Source: Kineosporia sp. A_224 (GTDB taxonomy: Bacteria; Actinomycetota; Actinomycetes; Actinomycetales; Kineosporiaceae). From it: a stretch of 56,331 nt of DNA. Where the stretch lies: the NCBI RefSeq assembly GCF_002198655.1, contig NZ_MWLN01000212.1:12529-68859 (forward strand), read 5' to 3'. Of this stretch, positions 7,778 through 15,836 are shown piece after piece (position 1 is the first letter of the stretch; the number at the start of each line of letters is the position of its first letter). The notes beneath the pieces are model-generated. The model was not told the DNA's origin. It was given only the letters and a program-made list of their open reading frames with translations, and made no database searches. The position numbers and the translations under genes are program-made.

Positions 7778-9747
7778 TGGGACCGACCGACATGACCGAC
7801 CGCACCGCAGGGCTGTTCGTCGAGGGCGAGCCCATCCATGACACCAAGGCCCCGGCCGGGCCGATCGAGACCCGCTGGAGCCGGCGCAAGTTCGAGGCCA
7901 AGCTCGTCAACCCGGCGAACCGGCGCAAGCTGTCGGTCATCGTCGTCGGCACCGGCCTGGCCGGTGCCTCGGCGAGCGCGACGCTCGGCGAGGCCGGCTA
8001 CGTCGTGAAGTCCTTCTGCTACCAGGACTCCCCGCGCCGCGCGCACTCGATCGCGGCCCAGGGCGGCATCAACGCGGCGAAGAACTACAAGGAGGACGGC
8101 GACTCCGTCTTCCGTCTCTTCTACGACACCGTCAAGGGCGGCGACTACCGCGCCCGCGAGTCGAACGTGTTCCGGCTGGCCGAGGTCAGCACGAACATCA
8201 TCGACCAGTGCGTCGCCCAGGGCGTCCCGTTCGCCCGCGAGTACGGCGGCCTGCTCGACAACCGCTCCTTCGGCGGCGTCCAGGTCTCCCGGACGTTCTA
8301 CGCCCGCGGCCAGACGGGCCAGCAGCTCCTCATCGGCGCCTACCAGGCCCTGCAGCGCCAGGTCGCGGCCGGCTCGGTCGAGGTCTTCACCCGGCACGAG
8401 ATGCTCGAGCTGGTCATCGTCGAGGGCCGGGCCCGCGGGATCATCGTGCGCGACATGGTGAGCGGCGAGATCGAGACCCACCTCGCCGACGCCGTCGTCC
8501 TCGCGACCGGCGGCTACGGCAACGTCTTCTTCCTCTCGACGAACGCCATGGGCTGCAACGTCACCGCGACCTGGCGCGCGCACCGCAAGGGCGCGCTCTT
8601 CGCCAACCCGTGCTTCACGCAGATCCACCCGACGTGCATCCCGGTCTCCGGGGAGCACCAGAGCAAGCTCACGCTCATGAGCGAGTCGCTGCGCAACGAC
8701 GGGCGGATCTGGGTCCCGAAGGACCCGGCGGACCGGGACAAGGACCCGCGGCAGATCCCCGAGGAGGCCCGCGACTACTACCTCGAGCGGATCTACCCGT
8801 CGTTCGGCAACCTCGTGCCACGGGACATCGCCTCGCGCGCCGCGAAGTACCAGTGCGACGAGGGCAAGGGCGTCGGCCCGGGCGGCCTCGGCGTGTACCT
8901 CGACTTCGCCGACGTCATCGCGCGCCTGGGCGTCGACACCGTCAAGGCCCGCTACGGCAACCTCTTCGACATGTACGCCCGGATCACCGGCGAGAACCCG
9001 TACGAGACGCCGATGCGGATCTACCCGGCCGTGCACTACACGATGGGCGGGCTCTGGGTCGACTACGACCTGCAGTCGACGATCCCCGGCCTCTTCGTGG
9101 CCGGCGAGGCGAACTTCTCCGACCACGGGGCCAACCGGCTCGGGGCCTCGGCCCTCATGCAGGGCCTGGCGGACGGCTACTTCGTGCTGCCGAACACGAT
9201 CCGCGACTACCTCGCGGCCGGCCCCTTCCCCACCGTCGCGCAGGACGCCCCGGAGGTCGTCGAGGCCCGCTCGGCGGTGCAGACCCGGATCGAGGGCTTC
9301 CTCTCGAGCAACGGGTCGCGCACCGTCGACTCCTTCCACCGCGAGCTCGGCCACATCATGTGGGAGTACTGCGGCATGGAGCGCAGCGAGGAGGGCCTGC
9401 TCGAGGCGATCAGCCGGATCCGCGCGTTGCGCAAGGAGTTCCAGGACGACGTCCGGGTGCTCGGCGCCAACGAGCAGGTCAACGCCTCGCTCGAGAAGGC
9501 CGGCCGGGTGGCCGACCTCATCGACCTCGGCGAGCTCATGTGCATCGACGCCCTCCAGCGCCGCGAGTCCTGCGGCGGCCACTTCCGGGTCGAGTCCCAG
9601 ACCGAGGACGGCGAGGCGCTGCGCCACGACGACGAGTACGCCTACGTCTCGGCCTGGCAGTACAGCGGCGAGGACGGCCCACCGGTCCTGCGCAAGGAAC
9701 CCCTCGTGTACGAGTTCGTCGAGATGAAGCAGCGGAGCTACAAGTGA
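7777..9747 (+). CDS. sdhA: Succinate dehydrogenase flavoprotein subunit
   Basis: 656-residue FAD-bearing catalytic subunit oxidising succinate to fumarate in the TCA cycle. The dinucleotide motif [12 protein letters not shown] is near residues 57-68, and the covalent FAD histidine lies in [11 protein letters not shown] (H90). [11 protein letters not shown] and [13 protein letters not shown] are the active-site and capping regions. Length fits the type B family (about 640-660). ATG 7777 overlaps the sdhC stop; a second in-frame ATG at 7792 is possible, and neither has a strong ribosome site, consistent with coupling. The stop overlaps the sdhB GTG by four bases. Confidence 0.95.
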   Translation: MGPTDMTDRTAGLFVEGEPIHDTKAPAGPIETRWSRRKFEAKLVNPANRRKLSVIVVGTGLAGASASATLGEAGYVVKSFCYQDSPRRAHSIAAQGGINAAKNYKEDGDSVFRLFYDTVKGGDYRARESNVFRLAEVSTNIIDQCVAQGVPFAREYGGLLDNRSFGGVQVSRTFYARGQTGQQLLIGAYQALQRQVAAGSVEVFTRHEMLELVIVEGRARGIIVRDMVSGEIETHLADAVVLATGGYGNVFFLSTNAMGCNVTATWRAHRKGALFANPCFTQIHPTCIPVSGEHQSKLTLMSESLRNDGRIWVPKDPADRDKDPRQIPEEARDYYLERIYPSFGNLVPRDIASRAAKYQCDEGKGVGPGGLGVYLDFADVIARLGVDTVKARYGNLFDMYARITGENPYETPMRIYPAVHYTMGGLWVDYDLQSTIPGLFVAGEANFSDHGANRLGASALMQGLADGYFVLPNTIRDYLAAGPFPTVAQDAPEVVEARSAVQTRIEGFLSSNGSRTVDSFHRELGHIMWEYCGMERSEEGLLEAISRIRALRKEFQDDVRVLGANEQVNASLEKAGRVADLIDLGELMCIDALQRRESCGGHFRVESQTEDGEALRHDDEYAYVSAWQYSGEDGPPVLRKEPLVYEFVEMKQRSYK

Positions 9748-10487
9748 AGATCACTCTTCGGATCTGGCGCCAGGCCGGCAAGGACGCGCCGGGCCGGCTC
9801 GTCAGCTACCAGCGCGACGACGTCTCGCCGGACATGTCCTTCCTCGAGATGCTCGACGTGCTCAACGAGGACCTCATCGCCAAGGGCGAGGAGCCGGTCG
9901 AGTTCGACAGCGACTGCCGCGAGGGCATCTGCGGCATGTGCGGCCTCGTCATCAACGGCGAGCCGCACGGCCCGCAGGTGACGACGACGTGCCAGCTGCA
10001 CATGCGCTCGTTCGAGGGCTGCGACTCGATCACCATCGAGCCGCTGCGCGCGGACGCGTTCCCGGTGCTGCGCGACCTCGTCGTGGACCGCAGCCCGCTC
10101 GACCGGATCATCCAGGCGGGCGGCTACGTCTCGGTGAACACCGGCTCGGCCCCCGAGGCGCACTCCCAGCTCGTGCCGAAGGTGCACGCCGACCGGGCGT
10201 TCGACGCCGCGGTCTGCATCGGCTGCGGCGCCTGCGCCGCCGCCTGCCCGAACGCCTCGGCGATGCTCTTCCTCGGCGCCAAGGTGACCCACCTCGGCGA
10301 GCTCCCGCAGGGCCAGCCGGAGCGCGACGCCCGTGTGGTGAACATGCTCAACCAGCACGACGAGGAGGGCTTCGGCGGCTGCACGAACGTCGGCGCCTGC
10401 GCCACGGCGTGCCCGAAGGAGATCCCGCTGGACGTCATCAGCCAGCTCAACAAGGACCTGCGCCACTCCCTCGTCAAGGGGCTGTGA
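9744..10487 (+). CDS. sdhB: Succinate dehydrogenase iron-sulfur subunit
   Basis: 247 residues carrying all three iron-sulfur clusters between SdhA and the membrane anchor. The [2Fe-2S] ligands are C58, C63, C66 and C83 (CREGICGMC...C); the second cluster set is [11 protein letters not shown] (C158, C161, C164, C168); the third includes [11 protein letters not shown] (C213, C219, C223). The GTG start at 9744 overlaps the sdhA TGA (GTGA) and has GGAG about 6 nt upstream. It ends 29 nt before a bidirectional hairpin separating it from the convergent DUF2470 gene. Confidence 0.95.
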   Translation: MKITLRIWRQAGKDAPGRLVSYQRDDVSPDMSFLEMLDVLNEDLIAKGEEPVEFDSDCREGICGMCGLVINGEPHGPQVTTTCQLHMRSFEGCDSITIEPLRADAFPVLRDLVVDRSPLDRIIQAGGYVSVNTGSAPEAHSQLVPKVHADRAFDAAVCIGCGACAAACPNASAMLFLGAKVTHLGELPQGQPERDARVVNMLNQHDEEGFGGCTNVGACATACPKEIPLDVISQLNKDLRHSLVKGL

Positions 10488-10516
10488 CCTCCGCGCAGGA
10501 GCACCCGCGCACCTCA

Positions 10517-10562
10517 CCGCTGCGGCACGACCCGGTCAGAAGCCGAGGTCGTGCCGCAGCGG
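10517..10562. terminator. Perfect 16-bp stem hairpin between convergent genes
   Basis: CCGCTGCGGCACGACC (10517-10532) and its exact complement (10547-10562) flank a 14-nt loop. There is no T-tract, as usual for high-GC terminators. One arm encodes the last residues of the convergent DUF2470 gene, so it probably serves both transcripts. Confidence 0.7.
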
Positions 10563-11252
10563 CGTGTTCACCCGGAACCACGCGCCGAGGGCGTCGAGGT
10601 CCCGGACCGGGGTCCGGAAGCGGACGACGACGTCGGTGACGCCGTCCCCGGTGAGACAGGCGAGGACGAGCCCGTCGCCCGCGAGCGACCGCACCGAGAC
10701 CGCCGACGTGCCCGTCGGCCCGCCCCGGGTACCGGCGAGCACGCGCAGCTCGGTCTGGTGCTCACGCTCGAGGTGCTCGGCGACGCCGAGCAGCCGGACG
10801 GTCCAGGGGTCCGGCCGGGCGGCACGGAACAGCGCCTGCGGCACGGCCCGCCGGACGACGTCCCCGGTCGCCGACCGCTCGACGAGCTGGACCCGCTCGG
10901 CACGCACCGGGGCGGCGACGAGCCCGTCGACGTCGGTCATGCCCGGGCAGTCGCACCCGTCGGACCGCGACAGGTCGCCCAGCGGGACGTCCCGCAGCGG
11001 CACGACCGGCCCGCACCGGCCGCCGACGACGAGCTCCCCGAGGGCCCGGTCGTGGGCCCGCCACCGGACCTCGACCGGCAGCCCGGCCCAGCCGCCGGGA
11101 CGACGGTCCACGACGTAGACGTCGCCGTCCTCGTCCGCGACGACGGCGACCGGCTGCCCGACGCCCACCGCGCCGGCCCGGACCGCGACCCGCGTGGCGG
11201 CGGCGAGGATCGTCCGGGCCCGGGCGGCCACGGGGACCGGTGCACCCTGCAT
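10536..11252 (-). CDS. Iron-regulated DUF2470 / HugZ-like protein
   Basis: 238-residue protein resembling actinobacterial DUF2470 proteins, which relate to the split-barrel HugZ/heme-oxygenase-like fold: RARTILAAATRVAV at the N-terminus, a central RAARPDPWTVRLLGVAEHLE and a C-terminal half ending in the VVVRFRTPVRDLDALGAWF pattern. A role in heme or iron handling is inferred from the iron box directly upstream, not from recognised heme ligands. A CDCPGM segment (about residues 98-103) has two cysteines. The ATG at 11252 follows GAGGAGG at four bases. It converges on sdhB. Confidence 0.6.
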   Translation of the reverse strand: MQGAPVPVAARARTILAAATRVAVRAGAVGVGQPVAVVADEDGDVYVVDRRPGGWAGLPVEVRWRAHDRALGELVVGGRCGPVVPLRDVPLGDLSRSDGCDCPGMTDVDGLVAAPVRAERVQLVERSATGDVVRRAVPQALFRAARPDPWTVRLLGVAEHLEREHQTELRVLAGTRGGPTGTSAVSVRSLAGDGLVLACLTGDGVTDVVVRFRTPVRDLDALGAWFRVNTPLRHDLGF

Positions 11253-11264
11253 GGTTCCTCCTCA

Positions 11265-11289
11265 TAGTTAGGTAAGGCTTACCTAACTA
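11265..11289. promoter_or_regulatory. DtxR/IdeR-type iron box
   Basis: A perfect 25-bp palindrome around TTAGGTAAGGCTTACCTAA (11268-11286), the consensus shape of a DtxR/IdeR operator. It ends 13 bp before the minus-strand ATG at 11252, so it should repress the DUF2470 gene when iron is sufficient. The divergent YbaK gene begins 85 bp away and is less likely to be controlled. Confidence 0.88.
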
Positions 11290-11361
11290 ATCATGCGGGC
11301 ATCGCAGGCCGCAAGGGAGGGCAATCCGGCACCTCGCGCGCGCGTCCCGCCGGGACGTGGC

Positions 11362-11367
11362 TAGCCT
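11362..11367 (+). promoter_or_regulatory. -10 box, leaderless start of ybaK-type gene
   Basis: TAGCCT, six nucleotides before GTG 11374; no ribosome site is visible. Confidence 0.55.
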
Positions 11368-11373
11368 GGCGAC

Positions 11374-11898
11374 GTGACGTCCCCGATCTCCTCCGGCCCC
11401 GGCGAGCTCGACGACCACCCGTCCGTGAAGCGCGTGCGCGGCGTCCTCGCCGAGCGCGGCGCGTCCGGCGCGATCGTCGTCCTCGGCGACCACGCGCGGA
11501 CGGCGCCGCTCGCCGCCGAGCAGCTCGGCGTCGGCGTCGCGCAGATCGCGAACTCGCTCGTCTTCGCCGTCCCGGACGACACCGCGCCCGGCGGCCGGCG
11601 GCCGCTGCTCGTGCTCACGTCCGGGGCGCACCGGGTCGACACCGCGAAGGTGGCCGCGCTCGTCGGTGCCCCGCGGCTCGACCGGGCCGACGCCGACTTC
11701 GTCCGGGAGACAACGGGTTTCGCGATCGGCGGGGTGGCCCCGGTCGGGCACACCAGCCCGGTCCAGACCCTCGTCGACACCGACCTCGCGCAGTTCGACG
11801 AGGTGTGGGCGGCCGGCGGCCACCCGCGCACGGTCTTCCCGACGACGTACGACGAGCTCGTCCGGATCACCGGCGGCACCCCCGCAGACGTCGCCTGA
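11374..11898 (+). CDS. YbaK/EbsC-family aminoacyl-tRNA deacylase
   Basis: 174-residue single-domain protein of the YbaK/EbsC (prolyl-tRNA editing-like) family, which hydrolyses mischarged aminoacyl-tRNA in trans. Family marks include HPSVKRVRGVLAERG at the N-terminus, the AQIANSLVF strand, a conserved lysine in the VDTAKVAALVGAPRL region, and the FAIGGVAPVGH loop followed by LVDTDL and a C-terminal VWAAGGHPRTVF. The GTG start follows a -10 box by 6 nt. Substrate (Cys-tRNAPro or other) cannot be read from sequence. The next gene starts two bases after its stop, so they are probably co-transcribed. Confidence 0.85.
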   Translation: MTSPISSGPGELDDHPSVKRVRGVLAERGASGAIVVLGDHARTAPLAAEQLGVGVAQIANSLVFAVPDDTAPGGRRPLLVLTSGAHRVDTAKVAALVGAPRLDRADADFVRETTGFAIGGVAPVGHTSPVQTLVDTDLAQFDEVWAAGGHPRTVFPTTYDELVRITGGTPADVA

Positions 11899-11899
11899 C

Positions 11900-12655
11900 A
11901 TGTCCGACGCGGACGGCGACACAGGCGGCGACATAGGCGGCACAGCCCTCCCCCTCGTCACCCTGACGTTCTGGGGCGTCTCGGCGTCCGCGGTCCCCGG
12001 TGCCGTCTCCCGGATGGCGCTGGACCGCCGGCACCTGCGCCGCGCCCCCGGCCTGCAGTTCGCCAAGCTGCTCGGCACCGGGGACGGGCGGACCTTCACC
12101 GTCCGGGACGCCGACCCGAAGCACTGGGGCCTGCTCGCCGTGTGGGACTCGCCGGAGGCCGCCGCGGAGTTCGCGGGCGGGGTGACCCACCGGCGCTGGG
12201 AGTCCCTCGCCGCCGAGCGTCTCGACCTCGTGCTCCGGCCGATCGCCGCGCGCGGGCTCTGGGCCGGGCGGGCCCCGTTCGGCGACCCCGCCCCGCGCCG
12301 CGTCGAGGGCCCGGTGGCGGCCCTGACCCGGGCCCGGATCCGTACGTCGAAGGCCCGCACGTTCTGGCGCTCGGTACCGCCGGTCTCGGCCGACCTGCAC
12401 GCGAGCGAGGGCCTGCTGCTCGCCGTCGGCATCGGTGAGGCCCCGGTCGGCCTGCAGGGCACGTTCAGCCTGTGGTCGTCGTCGGCGATGCTCAACGACT
12501 TCGCCCACCGCCGGGCACCGCACGCCGAGGCCGTCGCCCGCACGGCGAGCGTCGGCTGGTACGCCGAGGAGCTGTTCGCCCGCTTCGAGGTGCTCTCCGC
12601 GCACGGCGCGTTCGCCGGCGTCCGGTACGACGACCTGCTCGCCGCCAAGCCCTAG
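11900..12655 (+). CDS. Spheroidene monooxygenase-like (CrtA-family) protein
   Basis: 251-residue protein resembling CrtA, the O2-dependent carotenoid monooxygenase that puts a keto group at C-2 of acyclic carotenoids in purple bacteria. Matching segments are LTFWGVSAS, the PGLQFAKLLGTG block, LWAGRAPFGDPAPR, VAALTRARIRTSKARTFW and ASVGWYAEELFARFEVL. ATG 11900 immediately follows the ybaK stop. Its closeness to CruF, a glycosyltransferase and a CrtD-like desaturase supports a carotenoid substrate, but CrtA-family proteins also occur outside pigment clusters in actinobacteria, so activity is inferred. Its TAG stop also forms part of the next gene's -10 box. Confidence 0.72.
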   Translation: MSDADGDTGGDIGGTALPLVTLTFWGVSASAVPGAVSRMALDRRHLRRAPGLQFAKLLGTGDGRTFTVRDADPKHWGLLAVWDSPEAAAEFAGGVTHRRWESLAAERLDLVLRPIAARGLWAGRAPFGDPAPRRVEGPVAALTRARIRTSKARTFWRSVPPVSADLHASEGLLLAVGIGEAPVGLQGTFSLWSSSAMLNDFAHRRAPHAEAVARTASVGWYAEELFARFEVLSAHGAFAGVRYDDLLAAKP

Positions 12656-12658
12656 GCT
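12653..12658 (+). promoter_or_regulatory. -10 box of DUF4126 gene, overlapping the upstream stop codon
   Basis: TAGGCT starts with the TAG stop of the CrtA-like gene and lies 6 nt before ATG 12665, a compact leaderless arrangement. Confidence 0.55.
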
Positions 12659-12664
12659 TGCGCC

Positions 12665-13276
12665 ATGGAGGCGTTGCCCTGGGTCTTCAGCTCGGGCTGG
12701 GCGAGCGGCATCAACAGCTACGCCGTCGTGCTGCTCCTCGGGCTCGCCGGCCGGTTCCTCGGGGTCGAGGACGTGCCGCACGCGCTGACCCGCACCGACG
12801 TCCTCGTCGCGGCCGGGGTGCTCTTCCTCCTCGACACGGTCGCGGACAAGATCCCCTACGTCGACTCGGTGTGGGACGCCGTGCACACGGCGATCCGGCC
12901 GACGATCGGCGCGATCCTCGGCGTCCTCATCGCGGGCGACGCGTCGACCCCCGAGCAGGCCTTCCTCGCGGTGACCGGCGGCACCTCGGCGCTCGTGAGC
13001 CACCTCGTCAAGGCCGGGCTGCGGGCGGTCGTCAACACCTCCCCGGAGCCCGCGAGCAACATCGTCGTGAGCACGGCCGAAGACGTCACCGTCGCGGGCG
13101 TGGTCTCGATCTCGCTGCTCAACCCGTGGCTCGCGGCCGGGATCGCCGGCGTCCTGCTGCTCGTCGGGCTCGTCGTCGTGCTGCTCCTGCTCGGCCGGGT
13201 CCGGCGGTACCGCCGCGAGCGGCGGGAGCGTCGCGCCCGGGCCGCGGCAGGTGCCCCGCCCGCGGGCGGCCCCTGA
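12665..13276 (+). CDS. DUF4126 membrane protein
   Basis: 203-residue integral membrane protein with the DUF4126 pattern (GWASGINSYAVVLLLGLAGR at the N-terminus; LDTVADKIPYVDSVWDAVHT; SHLVKAGLRAVVNTSPEP; SISLLNPWLAAGIAGVLLL). About four hydrophobic segments end in a strongly basic Arg-rich tail facing the cytoplasm. The function of the family is unknown. It has its own leaderless-type promoter and stands between two carotenoid-related genes, which may be chance. Confidence 0.8.
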   Translation: MEALPWVFSSGWASGINSYAVVLLLGLAGRFLGVEDVPHALTRTDVLVAAGVLFLLDTVADKIPYVDSVWDAVHTAIRPTIGAILGVLIAGDASTPEQAFLAVTGGTSALVSHLVKAGLRAVVNTSPEPASNIVVSTAEDVTVAGVVSISLLNPWLAAGIAGVLLLVGLVVVLLLLGRVRRYRRERRERRARAAAGAPPAGGP

Positions 13277-13329
13277 GGCACGCCAGCCCGCCGGTGGTCC
13301 TCGGCGGGTGGGTCCCGGGTCCGCACGCC

Positions 13330-13335
13330 TAGACT
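13330..13335 (+). promoter_or_regulatory. -10 box of the cruF operon
   Basis: TAGACT, six nucleotides before GTG 13342; probable leaderless transcript for the late-carotenoid operon. Confidence 0.6.
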
Positions 13336-13341
13336 CCGGCC

Positions 13342-14229
13342 GTGGACGGTTCGGCGACGACGCACCCGCGCAGGGCCCCGGCAGGTGCCGACGGCCCGGC
13401 CGGGCCGCACGGCACCGGCGGCGCGGCCCGTGCCCTCCCGCACGTCCTCCCGCTCGTGCTGGCCGGGGCCGTCGTCCTCGCGCAGATCAGCTACCCGCTG
13501 CTGTCCGGCGAGGCGCTGCGGCTCTCGACGATCGTCACGGTGCTGCTCTTCGCGACGGCGTCCCTCGTGCACGCGGCGACGACGCGCGGGGCCCGGGCGG
13601 CGCTCGCCGTCCTCGTCGTCGCGGGCGGCCTCGGGCTGCTCGCGGAGACCGTCGGCGTCCGCACCGGCGTCCCGTTCGGGGAGTACGCCTACGCGGACAG
13701 CCTCGGCACCAAGGCGCTCGGGGTCCCCGTCGTCGTCCCGCTGGCCTGGACGATGATGGCCTGGCCCTGCCTGCTCCTCGGCCGGCGGCTGGCCGCGGGG
13801 CTCCCCGGCCGAGCCGCACGCCGGGCCGCGACCGCGGCCGCCGGCGGGCTGACCCTCGCCGCGTGGGACCTCTACCTCGACCCCCAGATGGTGGCGGCCG
13901 GGCACTGGACCTGGCGGTTCCCCGAGCCCGCGCTGCCCGGCGTCCCCGGGGTCCCGCTGACGAACTACGCCGGCTGGGTGCTCGTCGCGCTCGTCATGGT
14001 CGCGGCGCTCGACGTCGTCGTCCCGCGGTCCGCGCCGGACGCCGACCCCGGTGCGCAGGCGCGCGCCGACCTCGTCCCCGCCGCGCTGCTCGCCTGGACC
14101 TGGCTCGGCTCGGGGCTGGCGAACCTCGCGTTCTTCGACCGGCCCGCCGTCGCCGGGTACGGGCTCCTCGCGATGGGTGTGTGCGCCGGCCCCTACCTCG
14201 TCCGGGTGGTCCGGGAGGTGCGACGGTGA
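13342..14229 (+). CDS. cruF: CruF-family carotenoid 1',2'-hydratase-like membrane protein
   Basis: 295-residue, seven-or-so-helix membrane protein of the CruF/DUF422 family, which adds water across the C-1',2' double bond at the psi end of acyclic or monocyclic carotenoids. Diagnostic segments are VGVRTGVPFGEYAYADSLG, the VPLAWTMMAWP helix, AWDLYLDPQMVAAGHWTW and VPLTNYAGWVLV; these hold the conserved acidic and aromatic residues of the family. The GTG start directly follows a -10 box. Its stop overlaps the glycosyltransferase start (GTGA), and it opens an operon of cruF, glycosyltransferase, lipoprotein remnant and CrtD-like desaturase. Confidence 0.87.
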   Translation: MDGSATTHPRRAPAGADGPAGPHGTGGAARALPHVLPLVLAGAVVLAQISYPLLSGEALRLSTIVTVLLFATASLVHAATTRGARAALAVLVVAGGLGLLAETVGVRTGVPFGEYAYADSLGTKALGVPVVVPLAWTMMAWPCLLLGRRLAAGLPGRAARRAATAAAGGLTLAAWDLYLDPQMVAAGHWTWRFPEPALPGVPGVPLTNYAGWVLVALVMVAALDVVVPRSAPDADPGAQARADLVPAALLAWTWLGSGLANLAFFDRPAVAGYGLLAMGVCAGPYLVRVVREVRR

Positions 14230-15347
14230 GCCGGCTGTGGCGGCGCCTCGTGTGGGCCGGCAGTCTCGGCTCGGCCGCGCTCACGGCGCACTCCCTGGTG
14301 AACATGCGGACCCTGCGGGTGCCGGACGACGACCCGCCGCCGGTGGACGAGCGGGTCAGCGTGCTCCTGCCGGTCCGCGACGAGGCGGCGCACGTCGGCC
14401 GCTGCCTGGCGTCGGTGCTCGAGCAGGTCGGGGTCGGGGACCTCGAGATCCTCGTCCTCGACGACGGCTCGACGGACGGCACGGCGGACGTCGTCCGGCA
14501 GGTCGCCGGTGACGACCCGCGGGTGCAACTGCTCACCGGCACACCTCCCCCGGCCGGCTGGCTCGGCAAGCCGAACGCGTGCGCGCGGCTCGCGGAGGCG
14601 GCGTCCGGCTCGGTGCTCGTCTTCCTCGACGCGGACGTCCGGCTCGCACCGCACGCCGTCGCCGCGACCGTCGACCTGCTGCGCCGGACCGGCCTCGACC
14701 TCGTGAGCCCGTACCCGCGCCAGCTCGCGCGCACCCCCGCCGAACGGCTCGTCCAGCCGCTCCTGCAGTGGTCCTGGCTCACGACGCTGCCGCTGCGGGT
14801 CGCCGAGTCGTCGCCGCGCCCGTCGCTGGCCGCCGCGAACGGCCAGCTCCTCGCGGTCGACGCGGCGACGTACGCGAAGGCCGGCGGCCACGGCGCGATC
14901 CGCGGCGAGGTCCTCGACGACATCGCGCTCCTGCGCGCGGTCAAGGCCGTCGGCGGCACCGGCGGCGTCGTCGACGGCTCGCACCTCGCGACGTGCCGGA
15001 TGTACGACGGCTGGGCCGCCGTCCGGGACGGCTACTCCAAGTCGCTGTGGTCGGCGTTCGGCTCCCGCGCGGGAGCCGCGGCGACGGTCGGGGGGCTCGG
15101 CGTCCTCTACGTCGTCCCCGCCGTGGCCGCCCTGCGAGGCTCCCGGGTCGGCCTCGCCGGCTACGTCGCGGCGGTCGCCGGCCGCTACGCGGTCGCCGAG
15201 CGCACCGGTGGCCGCTCGTTGCCGGACTCCTTCGCCCACCCCGCGTCGGTCGCCGTCCTCGGCTGGCTCACCGCGCGGTCCTGGCGCCTGCACGACGCGG
15301 GCGCCCTCACCTGGAAGGGCCGGGCGCTGCCCGGCGGAGACGGATGA
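14226..15347 (+). CDS. CruG-like carotenoid glycosyltransferase (GT2)
   Basis: 373-residue GT2-family glycosyltransferase. The nucleotide-sugar fold shows VSVLLPVRDEAAHVGRC, LDDGSTDGT, the DxD motif in VFLDADVR and the acceptor-side EVLDDIALL; hydrophobic helices at the N-terminus and in the last 100 residues attach it to the membrane. Position directly after cruF with a four-base GTGA overlap suggests it glycosylates the new hydroxyl, as CruG does in the cyanobacterial myxol pathway. The sugar cannot be predicted. The following ATG at 15344 overlaps its stop (ATGA). Confidence 0.82.
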   Translation: MSRLWRRLVWAGSLGSAALTAHSLVNMRTLRVPDDDPPPVDERVSVLLPVRDEAAHVGRCLASVLEQVGVGDLEILVLDDGSTDGTADVVRQVAGDDPRVQLLTGTPPPAGWLGKPNACARLAEAASGSVLVFLDADVRLAPHAVAATVDLLRRTGLDLVSPYPRQLARTPAERLVQPLLQWSWLTTLPLRVAESSPRPSLAAANGQLLAVDAATYAKAGGHGAIRGEVLDDIALLRAVKAVGGTGGVVDGSHLATCRMYDGWAAVRDGYSKSLWSAFGSRAGAAATVGGLGVLYVVPAVAALRGSRVGLAGYVAAVAGRYAVAERTGGRSLPDSFAHPASVAVLGWLTARSWRLHDAGALTWKGRALPGGDG

Positions 15348-15836
15348 CCCGACCCATGACCCCGAACCGCCGTCCCGTGCCCGTTCTCGGTGCCGTCCTC
15401 GCCCCGGCCCGGGGACCGCACGGTCGGTGCCGCTGTCGCAGCCGGCGAGGACGACGGCGAGCACGGGGACGAGGACCGGGGCGAGGACGGCACCGAGAAC
15501 GGGCACGGGACGGCGACCGCGGGCCTCATGGCCGGCTTCCCCACCGACGTCATCCCGCTGCTGCCCGGGGCGACGGTCACCGCGAGCGCCGTGCGGACGT
15601 CCGGTGACCGGCTCGAGGTGTCCCTCAGCGGGACGTCCACGAAGTCCGCCGACGCGATCCTCGCGTTCTACGACAAGACGTTCCGCAAGCAGGGCTTCGA
15701 GTCGACCGACGGCCGCACCCTGGCCCCCGGCACCGGCGGCCGGATCTACGCGCGCGGCGACGAGGTGCTGCTCGTCGCCGTCGAGGGCGCCGGCGCCAGG
15801 CGCTCGTTCAGTGTCGGCGGGACCGTGCAGCGGTGA
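15344..15836 (+). pseudogene. Lipoprotein gene disrupted by an inverted duplication
   Basis: A gene is expected here: ATG 15344 overlaps the glycosyltransferase stop, and the last codons overlap the GTG of the next desaturase. As written, the frame from 15344 begins MTRPMTPNRRPVPVLGAVLA, turns Arg-rich and stops at 15607. The C-terminal part (from about 15525, MAGFPTDVIPLLPGATVTAS to 15836) is in another frame, offset by one base; that frame can itself be read from GTG 15390. Flipping the 68-bp core between the arms restores a lipoprotein signal (LAPVLVPVLAVVLAGC, lipobox LAGC) in frame with ATG 15344, though the downstream frame is still off by one. So the region holds a secreted-lipoprotein gene damaged by rearrangement, assembly error or phase switching. 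Function unknown. Confidence 0.7.
15368..15515. repeat. 40-bp perfect inverted repeat with 68-bp core
   Basis: Arms 15368-15407 and 15476-15515 are exact reverse complements. The left arm encodes part of the lipoprotein signal peptide; the core is oriented so that the rest of the signal peptide reads on the minus strand. Confidence 0.93.

Noticed and set aside
10517-10562. A third fold-back artefact like those at 15.4 and 56.2 kb
   Set aside because: Arms are only 16 bp with a 14-nt loop exactly between convergent stops, which fits an ordinary bidirectional terminator.
14193-15506. Minus-strand lipoprotein gene starting MPVLGAVLAPVLVP
   Set aside because: The signal-like start arises from the inverted copy; downstream of it the frame is antisense to the glycosyltransferase and has no protein-like character.
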